A stretch of 64,000 bases of DNA from Prauserella shujinwangii. GTDB lineage: Bacteria; Actinomycetota; Actinomycetes; Mycobacteriales; Pseudonocardiaceae. This document shows, one piece after another, positions 42,731 through 50,649 of this stretch (position 1 is the stretch's first letter; every line of letters begins with the position of its first letter). The stretch covers positions 1-64,000 of the forward strand of contig NZ_PVNH01000004.1 in assembly GCF_003001955.1 (NCBI RefSeq), read 5' to 3'. The notes beneath the pieces were generated by a model, which had not been told where the DNA came from, ran no database searches, and saw only the letters and a program-made list of their open reading frames with translations. Both the position numbers and the translations under genes were made by a program.

Positions 42731-45700
42731 TCAGGTGTTGCCGGGTTGGCTGGGGATGGGGGCGGGGGAGCGCCAGCCGGGGAGTACCTGCTGGCCGCGC
42801 ACGACGCGGGGCGGGCTGCCTTCGGCGTACGGCTGGACCGCCAGCAGCGTGCCCCACGGGCGGCCGGGGGCGCCGGCCAGGAAGCTCGGCACCTCCGGCT
42901 GGTCGGCCAGCTCCTCCAGGTAGCCGAGCGGCCCGCCGCCGCGCTCGCTCGCCCAGTTCGCCTCCGGGGCGAGCGGTCCCGCGGTGAGCCGGAACGCGGG
43001 CACCTCGGCGATGCCGTCCCGGATCTTCATCGGGTCCAGGCACGGGTACACGAACGAGGTCGGCCAGTCCATGTAGACGGGCCGGTCACCGACCTTCTCG
43101 CTGAGCGTGGTGAACGTCGGCACGCGCGGGGCGGTGGCGGCGACCCACCCGTCCTCGGTGAGGTCGTCGTCGGTGGCCACGACCCGCACCGCGGTGGCCG
43201 CCTCGGGAACGCCGTCCAGCCGCAGCCGCACGTCCTGCCAGCCGCCGGAGCCCGAGCCCTGGGCGAGCGCCGGGGCGCTGTCCGTGATCCGGAACCCGCC
43301 GGGTGTGGGCTCGCCGTACTGCACCTCGACGCTGGTGGCCTTGGCCGCGGGCGCGGCCACCGCGACGACCAGCTGCGCACCGCCGCTTCGCCGGCCGAGA
43401 CCGAACCATTCGGTGCGCAGCCTGCCCGTGGGGTTGCCCGTCTCGTCGTAGCTGCTCCACATCGGCACCGTGCCGGGCGTGAACCCGTGCGGCGGTTCCG
43501 CGAGCGGGTCGCCGGTGAGCGACGCGCCGGTGTGGAAGCCGGCCCGGATCCGGCCGTTGCCCCGTTCCGCCGACGGCAGCGCCTGCTCGGTCTCCCGCCG
43601 CTCGGGCACCGTCCGCTGCCGCCCCGCGGGCAGCGGGGTGAGCACGCTGGCGATCGGGTCCCGTTCCACCATCACGTGGTCGCCCAGCCCGCAGCCGCCG
43701 CCGAACACCTGCTCGACGTTCGCCGCGCCGAGGCTGTAGGTGCCCGACTGCTCCGCGATCGCCTTGGCCATGCTGGTGAACTCGAACGCCGCGACGAGGC
43801 CGCACACGACCACGATCGCCACCGAGCCGCGCCACAGCGCGAGCCCGCGGCGCTCCGGCAGCGGCGGCGGCGCACCGGGCCGCTGCGCGCGGACGTTCTC
43901 GACGAACGCGATGACCGCGGCCAGCGCCGCGGCCGCGAGCAGGAGCGTGGACAGCGCGACGCCCCCGAGCTGGGGCGGTATGTCGTACCAGGGCACCCCC
44001 ATCTTGGAGACGAACCAGTACGCGTTCGGGCCGGTCGTCGCGAGCGCGGCCACCACGAGCAGCCCGGACACGAACGCGGCGCGGTTGCGTTTCGACCGGA
44101 GCACCGAGGAGCTGGTGGCCAGCGCCGTGAGGGCGGCCATCGCGGCGCCGACGGCGGCGAACGCGCCGAAGTGGTGGGTCCATTTCGTGGGCGTCAGCGC
44201 GAGCAGCAGGAAGAACAGCGCCACCGTGGCGATGAGCCTGCGGCTGGGGCCGAGGGCCGCGCCCGGGATGCGGCCCCGGCGCAGCAACACCACCAGACAG
44301 GTGCCCGTGCACAGGATCAGCAGCAGCACGGGGAACCGGCGGGTCGCCGAACCGTCCGGGCTGGGGCTGAACAGCAGCTCGTACCGCTTGAGTTCCTCGA
44401 ACCAGGACAGGCTCGGGCCCACCTGGTTGCGCAGCCGCGTGGCGTCGCTGACGGTCGCGAACGTCTGGTCGGCGAACACCACGAACAGCACCAGCAGGCC
44501 GGACGCCACGATCGGCGCCAGCACCGGGACCCAGCCGCCCGGCCGTGCGCGCTGCCGCAGCAGCTGGAACAGCGGTCGCGCCGCCACCAGGAACGGCGCC
44601 ACCGCGATGAGCCCGGTCGGCGTGGCGGCGAGCGTGAACGCGGCGGCCAGCAGCCCCAGGCACAGCGGCAGCAGCCTGCGCGTCACGAGGGCCCGTTCCA
44701 CGGCGCACAGCGCGAGCAGGGAACCCACCGCGGCCACCGGCTCGGGGCGCACACCGTTGTTGAACGGCATCCACCAGACGAGGAAGACGGTCGCGGCGGC
44801 CCAGCCCGCCGCGCGGCTCGTGCGGACCTCCTTGCCGAGCCGGGGCAGCACCTCCCGGCTGATCAGCAGCCAGCTGAGCACCCCGAGCAGGAACGAGGGC
44901 AGCCGGATCCACGGCGGCGCCACGCTGACGTGCGTCATCAGCTGGTAGACGTGGTAGAACCAGCCGAAGGGCGCCTCCGCGACCCCGAACCAGCGGTGGT
45001 AGTTGGTGAGGTAGCCGGCCTCCTCGGCCACCCGGGACATCGTGAGGATGTAACCGTCGTCCGAGGTCACCGGCCCGATGAACACCCACGCGCCCAGCGC
45101 GGCGAACACCGTGAGGTCGCGGCCGGTCAGCCGCCACCAGCCGATCGGCGCCCAGCGGGGCGCCCGCCGGGCCACCCCCGCGTCGAGCCGGTTGACCGCG
45201 AACAGGCACCCGGCCAGCGCGAGCGCGCCGAGCACGCTCACGGCGACCTTGAGCACCGTGGGCGAGGACTGGTAGCGGGTGTCGGGCGTGATCGACACCG
45301 ACAGCCCGGCGGTGGGATCCTTCCCGCCTTCGATCCCGGAGTAGATGCCGATCACCCGGGGCCGCACGTCGTCACCGGCGTCGAACACGGGGATGCCGCC
45401 GACCGCGAGCGTGGTGCGGGTGGCGGTCGAGTGGAACGCGACGTCGCACCCGGTGGCGGGCAGCGGTTGCCTGGCGATCTGCTCGCCGCGGTTGGAGGCG
45501 AGCAACAGCCCGTCGTCCACCTGCAGCTGCAGGCCCGCGCCGTCCTCGGCCCTCGGTGCGGGAACCGTGGAGAACAGCAGCGCGGGGCCCGGCGTGCGCG
45601 CGTCGGCCGAGCGGACCGTCGCACACGGCAGGTCGGCGCGCAGGTCCTGGGCCCAGTACCCGGCGAGCGGGGCGTTCACCTGCCCGGTGTCGCCGCCGAC

Positions 45701-45898
45701 CGGCCAGGTGATGCGGGCGGTGTCCTGCACCACCGGAAGGAACGGGAACGCGAGCGCGCAGGCCGCCGCGAGCAGTCCCAGCACGACGGTGAGCCGTCTG
45801 GCCAGCCGGTGCCGCTCCGTGCGCCCGCCCGTCGCCGCGACGGCGGAGGGGGAGGCCGGTTCGGGGACCGCTGAACGAGTTGACGTGCCGAGCCGCAT
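42731..45898 (-). CDS. Arabinosyltransferase (Emb family)
   Basis: A membrane protein of about 1055 residues and the GT-C fold that transfers arabinose from decaprenyl-phosphoarabinose to cell-wall arabinan. The N-terminal jellyroll (residues about 60-200) follows the first helix; the catalytic Asp pair is in FIGPVTSDDGYILTMSRVAEEAGYL (the loop after helix 2). About a dozen hydrophobic helices follow, for example VTSGLL-type VLAPIVASGLLVLFVVFADQ and TPTKWTHHFGAFAAVGAAMA. The C-terminal extracellular carbohydrate-binding domain ends with LPGWRSPAPIPSQPGN. The ATG at 45898 is preferred to a TTG at 45907. It is a lone cell-wall gene inside the cobalamin locus, 42 bases downstream of cobK. Confidence 0.93.
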   Translation of the reverse strand: MRLGTSTRSAVPEPASPSAVAATGGRTERHRLARRLTVVLGLLAAACALAFPFLPVVQDTARITWPVGGDTGQVNAPLAGYWAQDLRADLPCATVRSADARTPGPALLFSTVPAPRAEDGAGLQLQVDDGLLLASNRGEQIARQPLPATGCDVAFHSTATRTTLAVGGIPVFDAGDDVRPRVIGIYSGIEGGKDPTAGLSVSITPDTRYQSSPTVLKVAVSVLGALALAGCLFAVNRLDAGVARRAPRWAPIGWWRLTGRDLTVFAALGAWVFIGPVTSDDGYILTMSRVAEEAGYLTNYHRWFGVAEAPFGWFYHVYQLMTHVSVAPPWIRLPSFLLGVLSWLLISREVLPRLGKEVRTSRAAGWAAATVFLVWWMPFNNGVRPEPVAAVGSLLALCAVERALVTRRLLPLCLGLLAAAFTLAATPTGLIAVAPFLVAARPLFQLLRQRARPGGWVPVLAPIVASGLLVLFVVFADQTFATVSDATRLRNQVGPSLSWFEELKRYELLFSPSPDGSATRRFPVLLLILCTGTCLVVLLRRGRIPGAALGPSRRLIATVALFFLLLALTPTKWTHHFGAFAAVGAAMAALTALATSSSVLRSKRNRAAFVSGLLVVAALATTGPNAYWFVSKMGVPWYDIPPQLGGVALSTLLLAAAALAAVIAFVENVRAQRPGAPPPLPERRGLALWRGSVAIVVVCGLVAAFEFTSMAKAIAEQSGTYSLGAANVEQVFGGGCGLGDHVMVERDPIASVLTPLPAGRQRTVPERRETEQALPSAERGNGRIRAGFHTGASLTGDPLAEPPHGFTPGTVPMWSSYDETGNPTGRLRTEWFGLGRRSGGAQLVVAVAAPAAKATSVEVQYGEPTPGGFRITDSAPALAQGSGSGGWQDVRLRLDGVPEAATAVRVVATDDDLTEDGWVAATAPRVPTFTTLSEKVGDRPVYMDWPTSFVYPCLDPMKIRDGIAEVPAFRLTAGPLAPEANWASERGGGPLGYLEELADQPEVPSFLAGAPGRPWGTLLAVQPYAEGSPPRVVRGQQVLPGWRSPAPIPSQPGNT

Positions 45899-45940
45899 CG
45901 CCGTCAACCTAGCGGCACGCGGAGAGTAGGTCTCAATGGG

Positions 45941-46711
45941 CTAACGATTAAGCCATTCGAGTGTCACGATGAGCGCCTCGTCGACACTCGTCACCGTGTG
46001 CCCCGCGGGACGCACGGGCCTGCGGACGACCACCACCGGCAGCCCGAGCTCCCGCGCCGCCACGAGCTTCGCCTCGGTCATCGCGCCGCCGCTGTCCTTG
46101 GTCACCAGCACGTCGATGTGGTGCCGGAGCATCAGCTCCCGCTCCCCGGCGACCTCGTAGGGGCCCCGGCTGAGCAGGATCTCCAGGCGTGGCGGCAGCG
46201 GCGGCTCCGGCGGGTCCACGCAGCGCGCCAGGAACCACAGCCGGGACAGCCCGGCGAAGGCGGACAGGCCCTGCCTGCCACTGGTGAGGAAGACGCGTTC
46301 ACCCAGTCCGGGGAGCAGATCGGCGGCCTCGGGGAGGGAGCGGGCCCAGTGCCAGTCGTCGCCCGGTCCCTGCGACCAGCCGGGCCGTTCCAGGCGGAGC
46401 AGCGGCACCCCGCTGTCCCTGCTGGCCACGGCCGCGGAGTCGCTGATGCGCTCGGCGAACGGGTGGGTGGCGTCCACCACGGCGGCGGCTCCGTGCTCGG
46501 TGAGCCACCGGGCCAGCCCGGCCGGACCGCCGAACCCGCCGACCCGCACCTCGCCCTCGGGCAGCCGGGGCGCCGCGACGCGCCCCGCGAGCGAGGACAC
46601 CACGCGGACTCCCCGGCTGACCAGCGCGGACGCCAGCGCCCGCGCCTCGGAGGTGCCGCCGAGCACGAGCACGCAGCGGTTCGCGCTCACGGCGGGCAGG
46701 GGTCGCGCCAT
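45941..46711 (-). CDS. cobK: Precorrin-6A reductase
   Basis: A 256-residue NADPH-dependent CobK/CbiJ: VLVLGGTSEARALASALVSRGV at the N-terminus (cofactor loop), VVDATHPFAERISDSAAVASRD, FLTSGRQGLSAFAGL, HHIDVLVTKDSGGAMTEAKLVAARELGLPVVVVRRP. The ATG at 46711 begins the conserved region. It is on the minus strand, upstream of the Emb gene and divergent from the MazEF-type pair, so it is not cotranscribed with most other cob genes. Confidence 0.93.
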   Translation of the reverse strand: MARPLPAVSANRCVLVLGGTSEARALASALVSRGVRVVSSLAGRVAAPRLPEGEVRVGGFGGPAGLARWLTEHGAAAVVDATHPFAERISDSAAVASRDSGVPLLRLERPGWSQGPGDDWHWARSLPEAADLLPGLGERVFLTSGRQGLSAFAGLSRLWFLARCVDPPEPPLPPRLEILLSRGPYEVAGERELMLRHHIDVLVTKDSGGAMTEAKLVAARELGLPVVVVRRPVRPAGHTVTSVDEALIVTLEWLNR

Positions 46712-46765
46712 GGGAGTGATGGTAGGCCGCACGCACAGCGGTCCCGATCCGCATCCCGCCGCGGG

Positions 46766-46778
46766 TACCATGGTGGTA
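46766..46778. promoter_or_regulatory. Possible antitoxin operator
   Basis: TACCA-TGG-TGGTA is a 5-bp inverted repeat whose right end touches the antitoxin start codon (46778). Ribbon-helix-helix antitoxins bind such short palindromes to repress their own operon. Arms are short, so the call is tentative. Confidence 0.35.
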
Positions 46779-47017
46779 TGACCAGGCAGATCGCGGTGCG
46801 CCTTCCCGACGAGCTGGTGTCGTTCGTCGACGAGGTCGTCGGCGAGGGCAGGGCCGCCAGCAGGGCCGACCTCGTGGCGCGCGCCCTGGAGCACGAGCGC
46901 AGGCGTATCCTCGCCGAACGTGACATCGAGCTGCTGAGCCGCACCGCCACGGAGCCGGACGAGCTGGCCGGTCTCGCCGAGCACGCCGCCCGGACCCCGC
47001 TGGACGACCTCGACTGA
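46778..47017 (+). CDS. Ribbon-helix-helix antitoxin (MazE-like)
   Basis: A 79-residue antitoxin. The first 45 residues are a ribbon-helix-helix fold (RQIAVRLPDELVSFVDEVVGEGRAASRADLVARALEHE), and the acidic tail (ATEPDELAGLAEHAARTPLDDLD) should wrap the toxin. The stop overlaps the toxin start (TGATG), as in most type II pairs. It is divergent from cobK and directly upstream of the toxin gene, then cbiD. Confidence 0.88.
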   Translation: MTRQIAVRLPDELVSFVDEVVGEGRAASRADLVARALEHERRRILAERDIELLSRTATEPDELAGLAEHAARTPLDDLD

Positions 47018-47325
47018 TGCGGCCGATCCACACGGCGCGGCTGGACAAGGTCCGGCCGGTTCTCGTCCTGACCCGGGAACTGGTCCGGCCGCACCTGACC
47101 AGGGTGACCGTCGCGCCGATCACGACCACGATCCGGGGCCTCTCCACGGAGGTGCCGGTCGGGAAGGCCAACGGGCTGGCCCACGACAGTGTCGTCAGCT
47201 GCGACAACATCCAGACCATCCCGAAGCGCGACCTCGGCGGGCAGATCGGGTTCCTGCTCACCAGCCAGGAAGCCGATCTGGCCAGGGCCATCGAGCTCGC
47301 CTTCGATCTCGAACCCCGCTCCTGA
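47017..47325 (+). CDS. MazF/PemK-family endoribonuclease toxin
   Basis: A 102-residue toxin of the MazF fold: KVRPVLVLTRELVRPHLTRVTVAPITTTIRG, TEVPVGKANGLAHDSVVSCDNIQTIPK, and LTSQEADLARAIELAFDL at the C-terminus. The catalytic Arg (RPVLV) and Thr (APITTT) are conserved. Its start overlaps the antitoxin stop. It cleaves single-stranded RNA at short motifs; the motif is unknown. cbiD starts 16 bases after the stop, so toxin and cbiD may share a transcript. Confidence 0.9.
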   Translation: MRPIHTARLDKVRPVLVLTRELVRPHLTRVTVAPITTTIRGLSTEVPVGKANGLAHDSVVSCDNIQTIPKRDLGGQIGFLLTSQEADLARAIELAFDLEPRS

Positions 47326-47341
47326 CGTCTTCCGAGGACCC

Positions 47342-48442
47342 GTGACCGAGCTCCGATACGGCTGGACCACCGGCGCGTGTGCCACCGCGGCCACCACGGC
47401 CGCGTACACGGCGCTGCTCACCGGCGAGTTCCCCGACCCGGTCGAGGTCCGGTTGCCGAAGGGCAGGCGCCCGTCGTTCGCGCTCGCCACCGAGCGGCTG
47501 GAACCGGGTTCCGCCAGCGCGGGGGTGATCAAGGACGCGGGCGACGACCCGGACGTGACCCACGGCGCGCTGATCGTGTCCACCGTGACGGCGGGGCCGC
47601 CGGGCAGCGGGGTCACCTTCCGCGCCGGGACCGGCGTGGGCACCGTCACCCGGCCGGGGCTCCCGCTCGCGGTGGGAGAGCCCGCCATCAACCCGGTGCC
47701 CCGGCGGCTGATGGCCGAGGCCGTGGAGCGGGTCGCGGCCGAGCACGGCTCCGGTGGCTCCGGTGGCGCTGTGGACGTCGTGGTGGAGATCTCCATCCCC
47801 GACGGCGAGGAGCTGGCGCGGCACACCTGGAACCCGAGGCTCGGCATCGTCGGCGGGCTCTCCGTGCTGGGCACGACCGGGGTGGTGGTGCCGTACTCGT
47901 GCTCGGCGTGGATCGACTCCATCCGCCGCGGGGTCGACGTGGCGCGGGCGATGGGGCTGCGGCACGTCGCGGGCGCGGTGGGCAGCACGTCGGAGCGTGT
48001 CGTGGCCGAGCTGTACGGGCTGCCGGAGAGCGCGCTGCTCGACATGGGCGACTTCGCGGGCGCGGTGCTCAAGTACCTGCGCCGTCACCCGGTGCCCCGG
48101 CTGACCCTCGCGGGCGGGTTCGCGAAGCTGTCGAAGCTCGCGGCCGGTCACCTCGACCTGCACTCGAAGCGGTCCCAGGTGGATCTGCGGCTGCTGGCCG
48201 GCCTGGCCGCGGAGGCAGGGCACGAGCGGCTGGCCGGGGCGATCGGGGAGGCCAACACGGCACTGCACGCGCTGGAGCTGGCGACGGCGGACGGGGTGCC
48301 GCTGGGCGACCTCGTCGCGGAGCGGGCCCGGCACACCGCGCTCGACGTGCTCGGCGGCGCGCCGGTGGACGTGGACATCGTGGTGGTCGACCGCGCGGGC
48401 ACCATCGTGGGCCGGGCACCGACCGCGTGGCCTCGTGAGTGA
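47342..48442 (+). CDS. cbiD: Cobalt-precorrin-5B C1-methyltransferase
   Basis: A 366-residue CbiD: LRYGWTTGACATAATTAAYTALLTG at the N-terminus, VEVRLPKGRRPSF, VTRPGLPLAVGEPAINPVPRRL, NPRLGIVGGLSVLGTTGVVVPYS, LTLAGGFAKLSKLAAGHLDLHS. It methylates C1 of the corrin precursor. In the classical aerobic pathway CobF does this on precorrin-5; no cobF is in the window, so CbiD takes that step. The GTG at 47342 is in frame with the conserved start. The last codons and TGA (PRE-stop) lie inside a perfect palindrome shared with cobM. Confidence 0.95.
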   Translation: MTELRYGWTTGACATAATTAAYTALLTGEFPDPVEVRLPKGRRPSFALATERLEPGSASAGVIKDAGDDPDVTHGALIVSTVTAGPPGSGVTFRAGTGVGTVTRPGLPLAVGEPAINPVPRRLMAEAVERVAAEHGSGGSGGAVDVVVEISIPDGEELARHTWNPRLGIVGGLSVLGTTGVVVPYSCSAWIDSIRRGVDVARAMGLRHVAGAVGSTSERVVAELYGLPESALLDMGDFAGAVLKYLRRHPVPRLTLAGGFAKLSKLAAGHLDLHSKRSQVDLRLLAGLAAEAGHERLAGAIGEANTALHALELATADGVPLGDLVAERARHTALDVLGGAPVDVDIVVVDRAGTIVGRAPTAWPRE

Positions 48443-48478
48443 GGAACGTGGTTAGAACCACGTTCCTCACTCACGAGG
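48431..48478. repeat. Palindrome family B, copy 3 (perfect)
   Basis: 23-base perfect arms (begins CCTCGTGAGTGAGGAACGTG) around a 2-base AG loop. It lies exactly between the convergent cbiD and cobM genes. Each arm contains CGT-GAG-TGA, which gives both proteins the C-terminal Arg-Glu and their stop codons. Confidence 0.92.
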
Positions 48479-49219
48479 CGTACGCGGTCGGTCCGCCGAG
48501 TACAGGAAGCTGTCCGGGTAGTTCTCGGCGGCCAGCACCCGGCCCACGAAGATCAGCGCCGCCCTGCGGACGCCCTCCGCGCGCACCCGCGCCGCGATGT
48601 CGCCGAGCGTGCCGCGCAGCACCCGCTCGCCCGGCTGGCTCGCCTCCGCCACCACCGCGGCCGGGCAGTCCTCGCCGTAGTGCGGCAGCAGTTCCGCCAC
48701 CACCTGCTCGACGCGGTTCACGGCCAGGTGCAGCGCCAGGGTCGCGCCGGTCGCGCCGAACGCGGCCAGCGTCTCGCCCTCCGGCATCGACGTCGAGCGT
48801 GCCTGCGCCCGCGTGAGCACGAGGCTCTGCCCCACGGTCGGCACGGTCAGCTCCCGCTTCAGCACCGCCGCGGCCGCCGCGAACGCGGGCACCCCCGGCG
48901 TCACGTCGTACGGCACCCCGGCCGCGTCCAGCCTCCGCATCTGCTCGGCCACCGCGCTGTAGACGGCCGGGTCGCCCGAGCACAGGCGGGCGACGTCGTG
49001 CCCCGCCTCGTGCGCGGCCACCAGCTCGGCCACGATCTCGTCGAGCGTGCGGTCGGCGGTGTCCACCAGCCGCGCCCCCGGCGGGCAGTGCGCCAGCAGG
49101 TCGACCGGGGTCAGGCTGCCCGGGTACAGGCACACCTGGCAGCGGGCGAGCAACCGCTGCCCGCGCACGGTGATGAGGTCGGCGGCGCCCGGTCCGGCGC
49201 CGATGAAATGCACGGTCAT
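48467..49219 (-). CDS. cobM: Precorrin-4 C11-methyltransferase
   Basis: A 250-residue tetrapyrrole methylase: VHFIGAGPGAADLITVRGQRLL (SAM loop), CLYPGSLTPVDLLAHCPPGA, VARLCSGDPAVYSAVAEQMRRLD, VTPGVPAFAAAAAVLKRELTVP, QSLVLTRAQARSTSMPEGE. It converts precorrin-4 to precorrin-5. The ATG at 49219 overlaps the cobL stop (ATGA), so cobL-cobM form a coupled pair on the minus strand. The stop lies in the palindrome shared with cbiD. Confidence 0.95.
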   Translation of the reverse strand: MTVHFIGAGPGAADLITVRGQRLLARCQVCLYPGSLTPVDLLAHCPPGARLVDTADRTLDEIVAELVAAHEAGHDVARLCSGDPAVYSAVAEQMRRLDAAGVPYDVTPGVPAFAAAAAVLKRELTVPTVGQSLVLTRAQARSTSMPEGETLAAFGATGATLALHLAVNRVEQVVAELLPHYGEDCPAAVVAEASQPGERVLRGTLGDIAARVRAEGVRRAALIFVGRVLAAENYPDSFLYSADRPRTPRE

Positions 49220-50406
49220 CTGCTCCTGCTCCACTGCGTCACGGTGCGGGCGGGGGTCCAGCCGGTGTAGCCGCCCAGCGGGGCGGCGTGCTCGACGGCG
49301 AGCCGGATCAGCTCGCCGCCGTGCTCGGCGTAGGCGGCGGCGAGGGCGCGCTCGCCCTCCAGGGTCACGGCGTTGGCGACGAGCCTGCCGCCGGGCCCGA
49401 GCGCGGCCCAGCAGCGCTCCAGCAGTCCCGGCCCGCCGACCCCGCCGCCGACGAACACGGCATCCGGCGCGGGCAGGTCCGCCAGCGCCTCCGGCGCGGT
49501 GCCGGTGACCACGCGCAGGTCGGGCACGCCGAGCCGGGCGGCGTTGCGCTGGATCCGCGCCGCCCGCTCGGGGCGCGACTCGATCGCCACGGCGCGGTTG
49601 GCCGGATGCGCCCGGCACCATTCGATCGCCACGCTGCCCGCCCCGGCGCCGACGTCCCACAGCAGCTCCCCCGGTGCGGGGGCCAGGCGGGCGAGGCTGC
49701 CGGCGCGCACGTCCCGCTTCGTCAGCTGGCCGTCGTGCTCGAACGCCTCGTCCGGCAGGCCCGGCAGCAGGGGGAGCGTCCGCGGGCCCGCGCAGTCGAT
49801 CGCGAGCACGTTGAGGCCGGCACACCGGGGATGCGGCCAGTCCCGGGCAACCCCGGTGCGGACACGCTCGTCCGGCCCGCCGAGCTCCTCCAGCACCGTG
49901 AGCCCGCTCGCGCCGAACCCGGCGCCGGTCAGCAACGCGGCCACCTCGGCGGGTGTGGTGGCGCCCGCGCTGAGCACGAGCACGTGCCTGCCCGGGGCGA
50001 CCGCCCGCAGCACCCGGTGGACGTCCCGGCCGACGAGGCTCACCACCTCGGTGTCCTCCGCGGGCCAGCCCAGCCGGGCCCTGGCCAGGGTCACCGACGA
50101 CAGCGCGGGCACGATCCGCACCCGGTCGGCGCCGAGCCGCCGGACGAGCGTCGTGCCGATGCCCGACAGCAGCGGGTCCCCGCTGGCCAGCACGCAGATC
50201 CGGCGGCCGGCGTGCTCGGCGAGCAGGCCGTCGAGCGCGGGCAGCAGCGGGCTCGGCCAGGGCACCTTCGCGGCACCGGTCGCGGGCACCAGGTCCAGCT
50301 GCCTGCGCCCGCCGAAGAGCACCTCGGCGGCCTCGATCTCCGCCCGTGCCGGCGGCGGGAGGCCGTCCCAGCCGTCGGCGCCGATTCCGACCACGGCGAT
50401 AGTCAC
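49216..50406 (-). CDS. cobL: Precorrin-6Y C5,15-methyltransferase (decarboxylating)
   Basis: A 396-residue bifunctional enzyme (CbiE + CbiT). The N-terminal tetrapyrrole methylase has VTIAVVGIGADGWDGLPPPARAEI, VLASGDPLLSGIGTTLVRRLG and SLVGRDVHRVLRAV. The C-terminal SAM domain has LLWDVGAGAGSVAIEWCRAHP and DAVFVGGGVGGPGLLERCW. It methylates C5 and C15 and removes the acetate side-chain carboxyl. GTG 50406 is the natural start. The gene is divergent from the riboswitch-controlled chelatase operon; the 93 bases between 50407 and the riboswitch must hold its promoter. Confidence 0.94.
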   Translation of the reverse strand: MTIAVVGIGADGWDGLPPPARAEIEAAEVLFGGRRQLDLVPATGAAKVPWPSPLLPALDGLLAEHAGRRICVLASGDPLLSGIGTTLVRRLGADRVRIVPALSSVTLARARLGWPAEDTEVVSLVGRDVHRVLRAVAPGRHVLVLSAGATTPAEVAALLTGAGFGASGLTVLEELGGPDERVRTGVARDWPHPRCAGLNVLAIDCAGPRTLPLLPGLPDEAFEHDGQLTKRDVRAGSLARLAPAPGELLWDVGAGAGSVAIEWCRAHPANRAVAIESRPERAARIQRNAARLGVPDLRVVTGTAPEALADLPAPDAVFVGGGVGGPGLLERCWAALGPGGRLVANAVTLEGERALAAAYAEHGGELIRLAVEHAAPLGGYTGWTPARTVTQWSRSR

Positions 50407-50499
50407 AGCAGCGCACGGTAGCCAGCGGCACGGCCCGTGCGTACCGGGTGTGCGCATTGTCGCCCCCGGGGGCCGCCCGGCGTGTGCGATGATCTGCCG

Positions 50500-50591
50500 G
50501 ACGGCCGCCGTGGAACCCGGTGTGAATCCGGGACGGTCCCGCCACTGTGACCGGTCGCGCACGACCGGGAGTCAGAGCTTCGGCGCCCGTC
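50500..50591 (+). promoter_or_regulatory. Cobalamin riboswitch 1 (chelatase operon leader)
   Basis: The conserved core is plain: GGAACCCGGTGTGAATCCGG, then GGTCCCGCCACTGTGACCGG (B12-box region) and GGGAGTCAGAG. The closing stem pairs 50500-50510 (GACGGCCGCCG) with 50581-50591 (CGGCGCCCGTC) with one mismatch. It sits 58 bases upstream of the chelatase ATG, close enough to mask the ribosome binding site GAGGAG when adenosylcobalamin binds. It represses the chelatase-cobO-cobB-cobC operon when B12 is plentiful. Confidence 0.95.
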
Positions 50592-50649
50592 GTGGACATG
50601 CTGTCGAGGAGTGGGCGCGGACACCCACCCGAGCAGAGGAGTTGAACGC

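Noticed and set aside
41447-45874. Very long open frame (about 1475 codons) on the plus strand opposite the Emb gene
   Set aside because: Product is Arg/Gly/Ala/Glu-rich without domains; it is the usual shadow of a high-GC gene on the other strand, where Emb motifs are clear.
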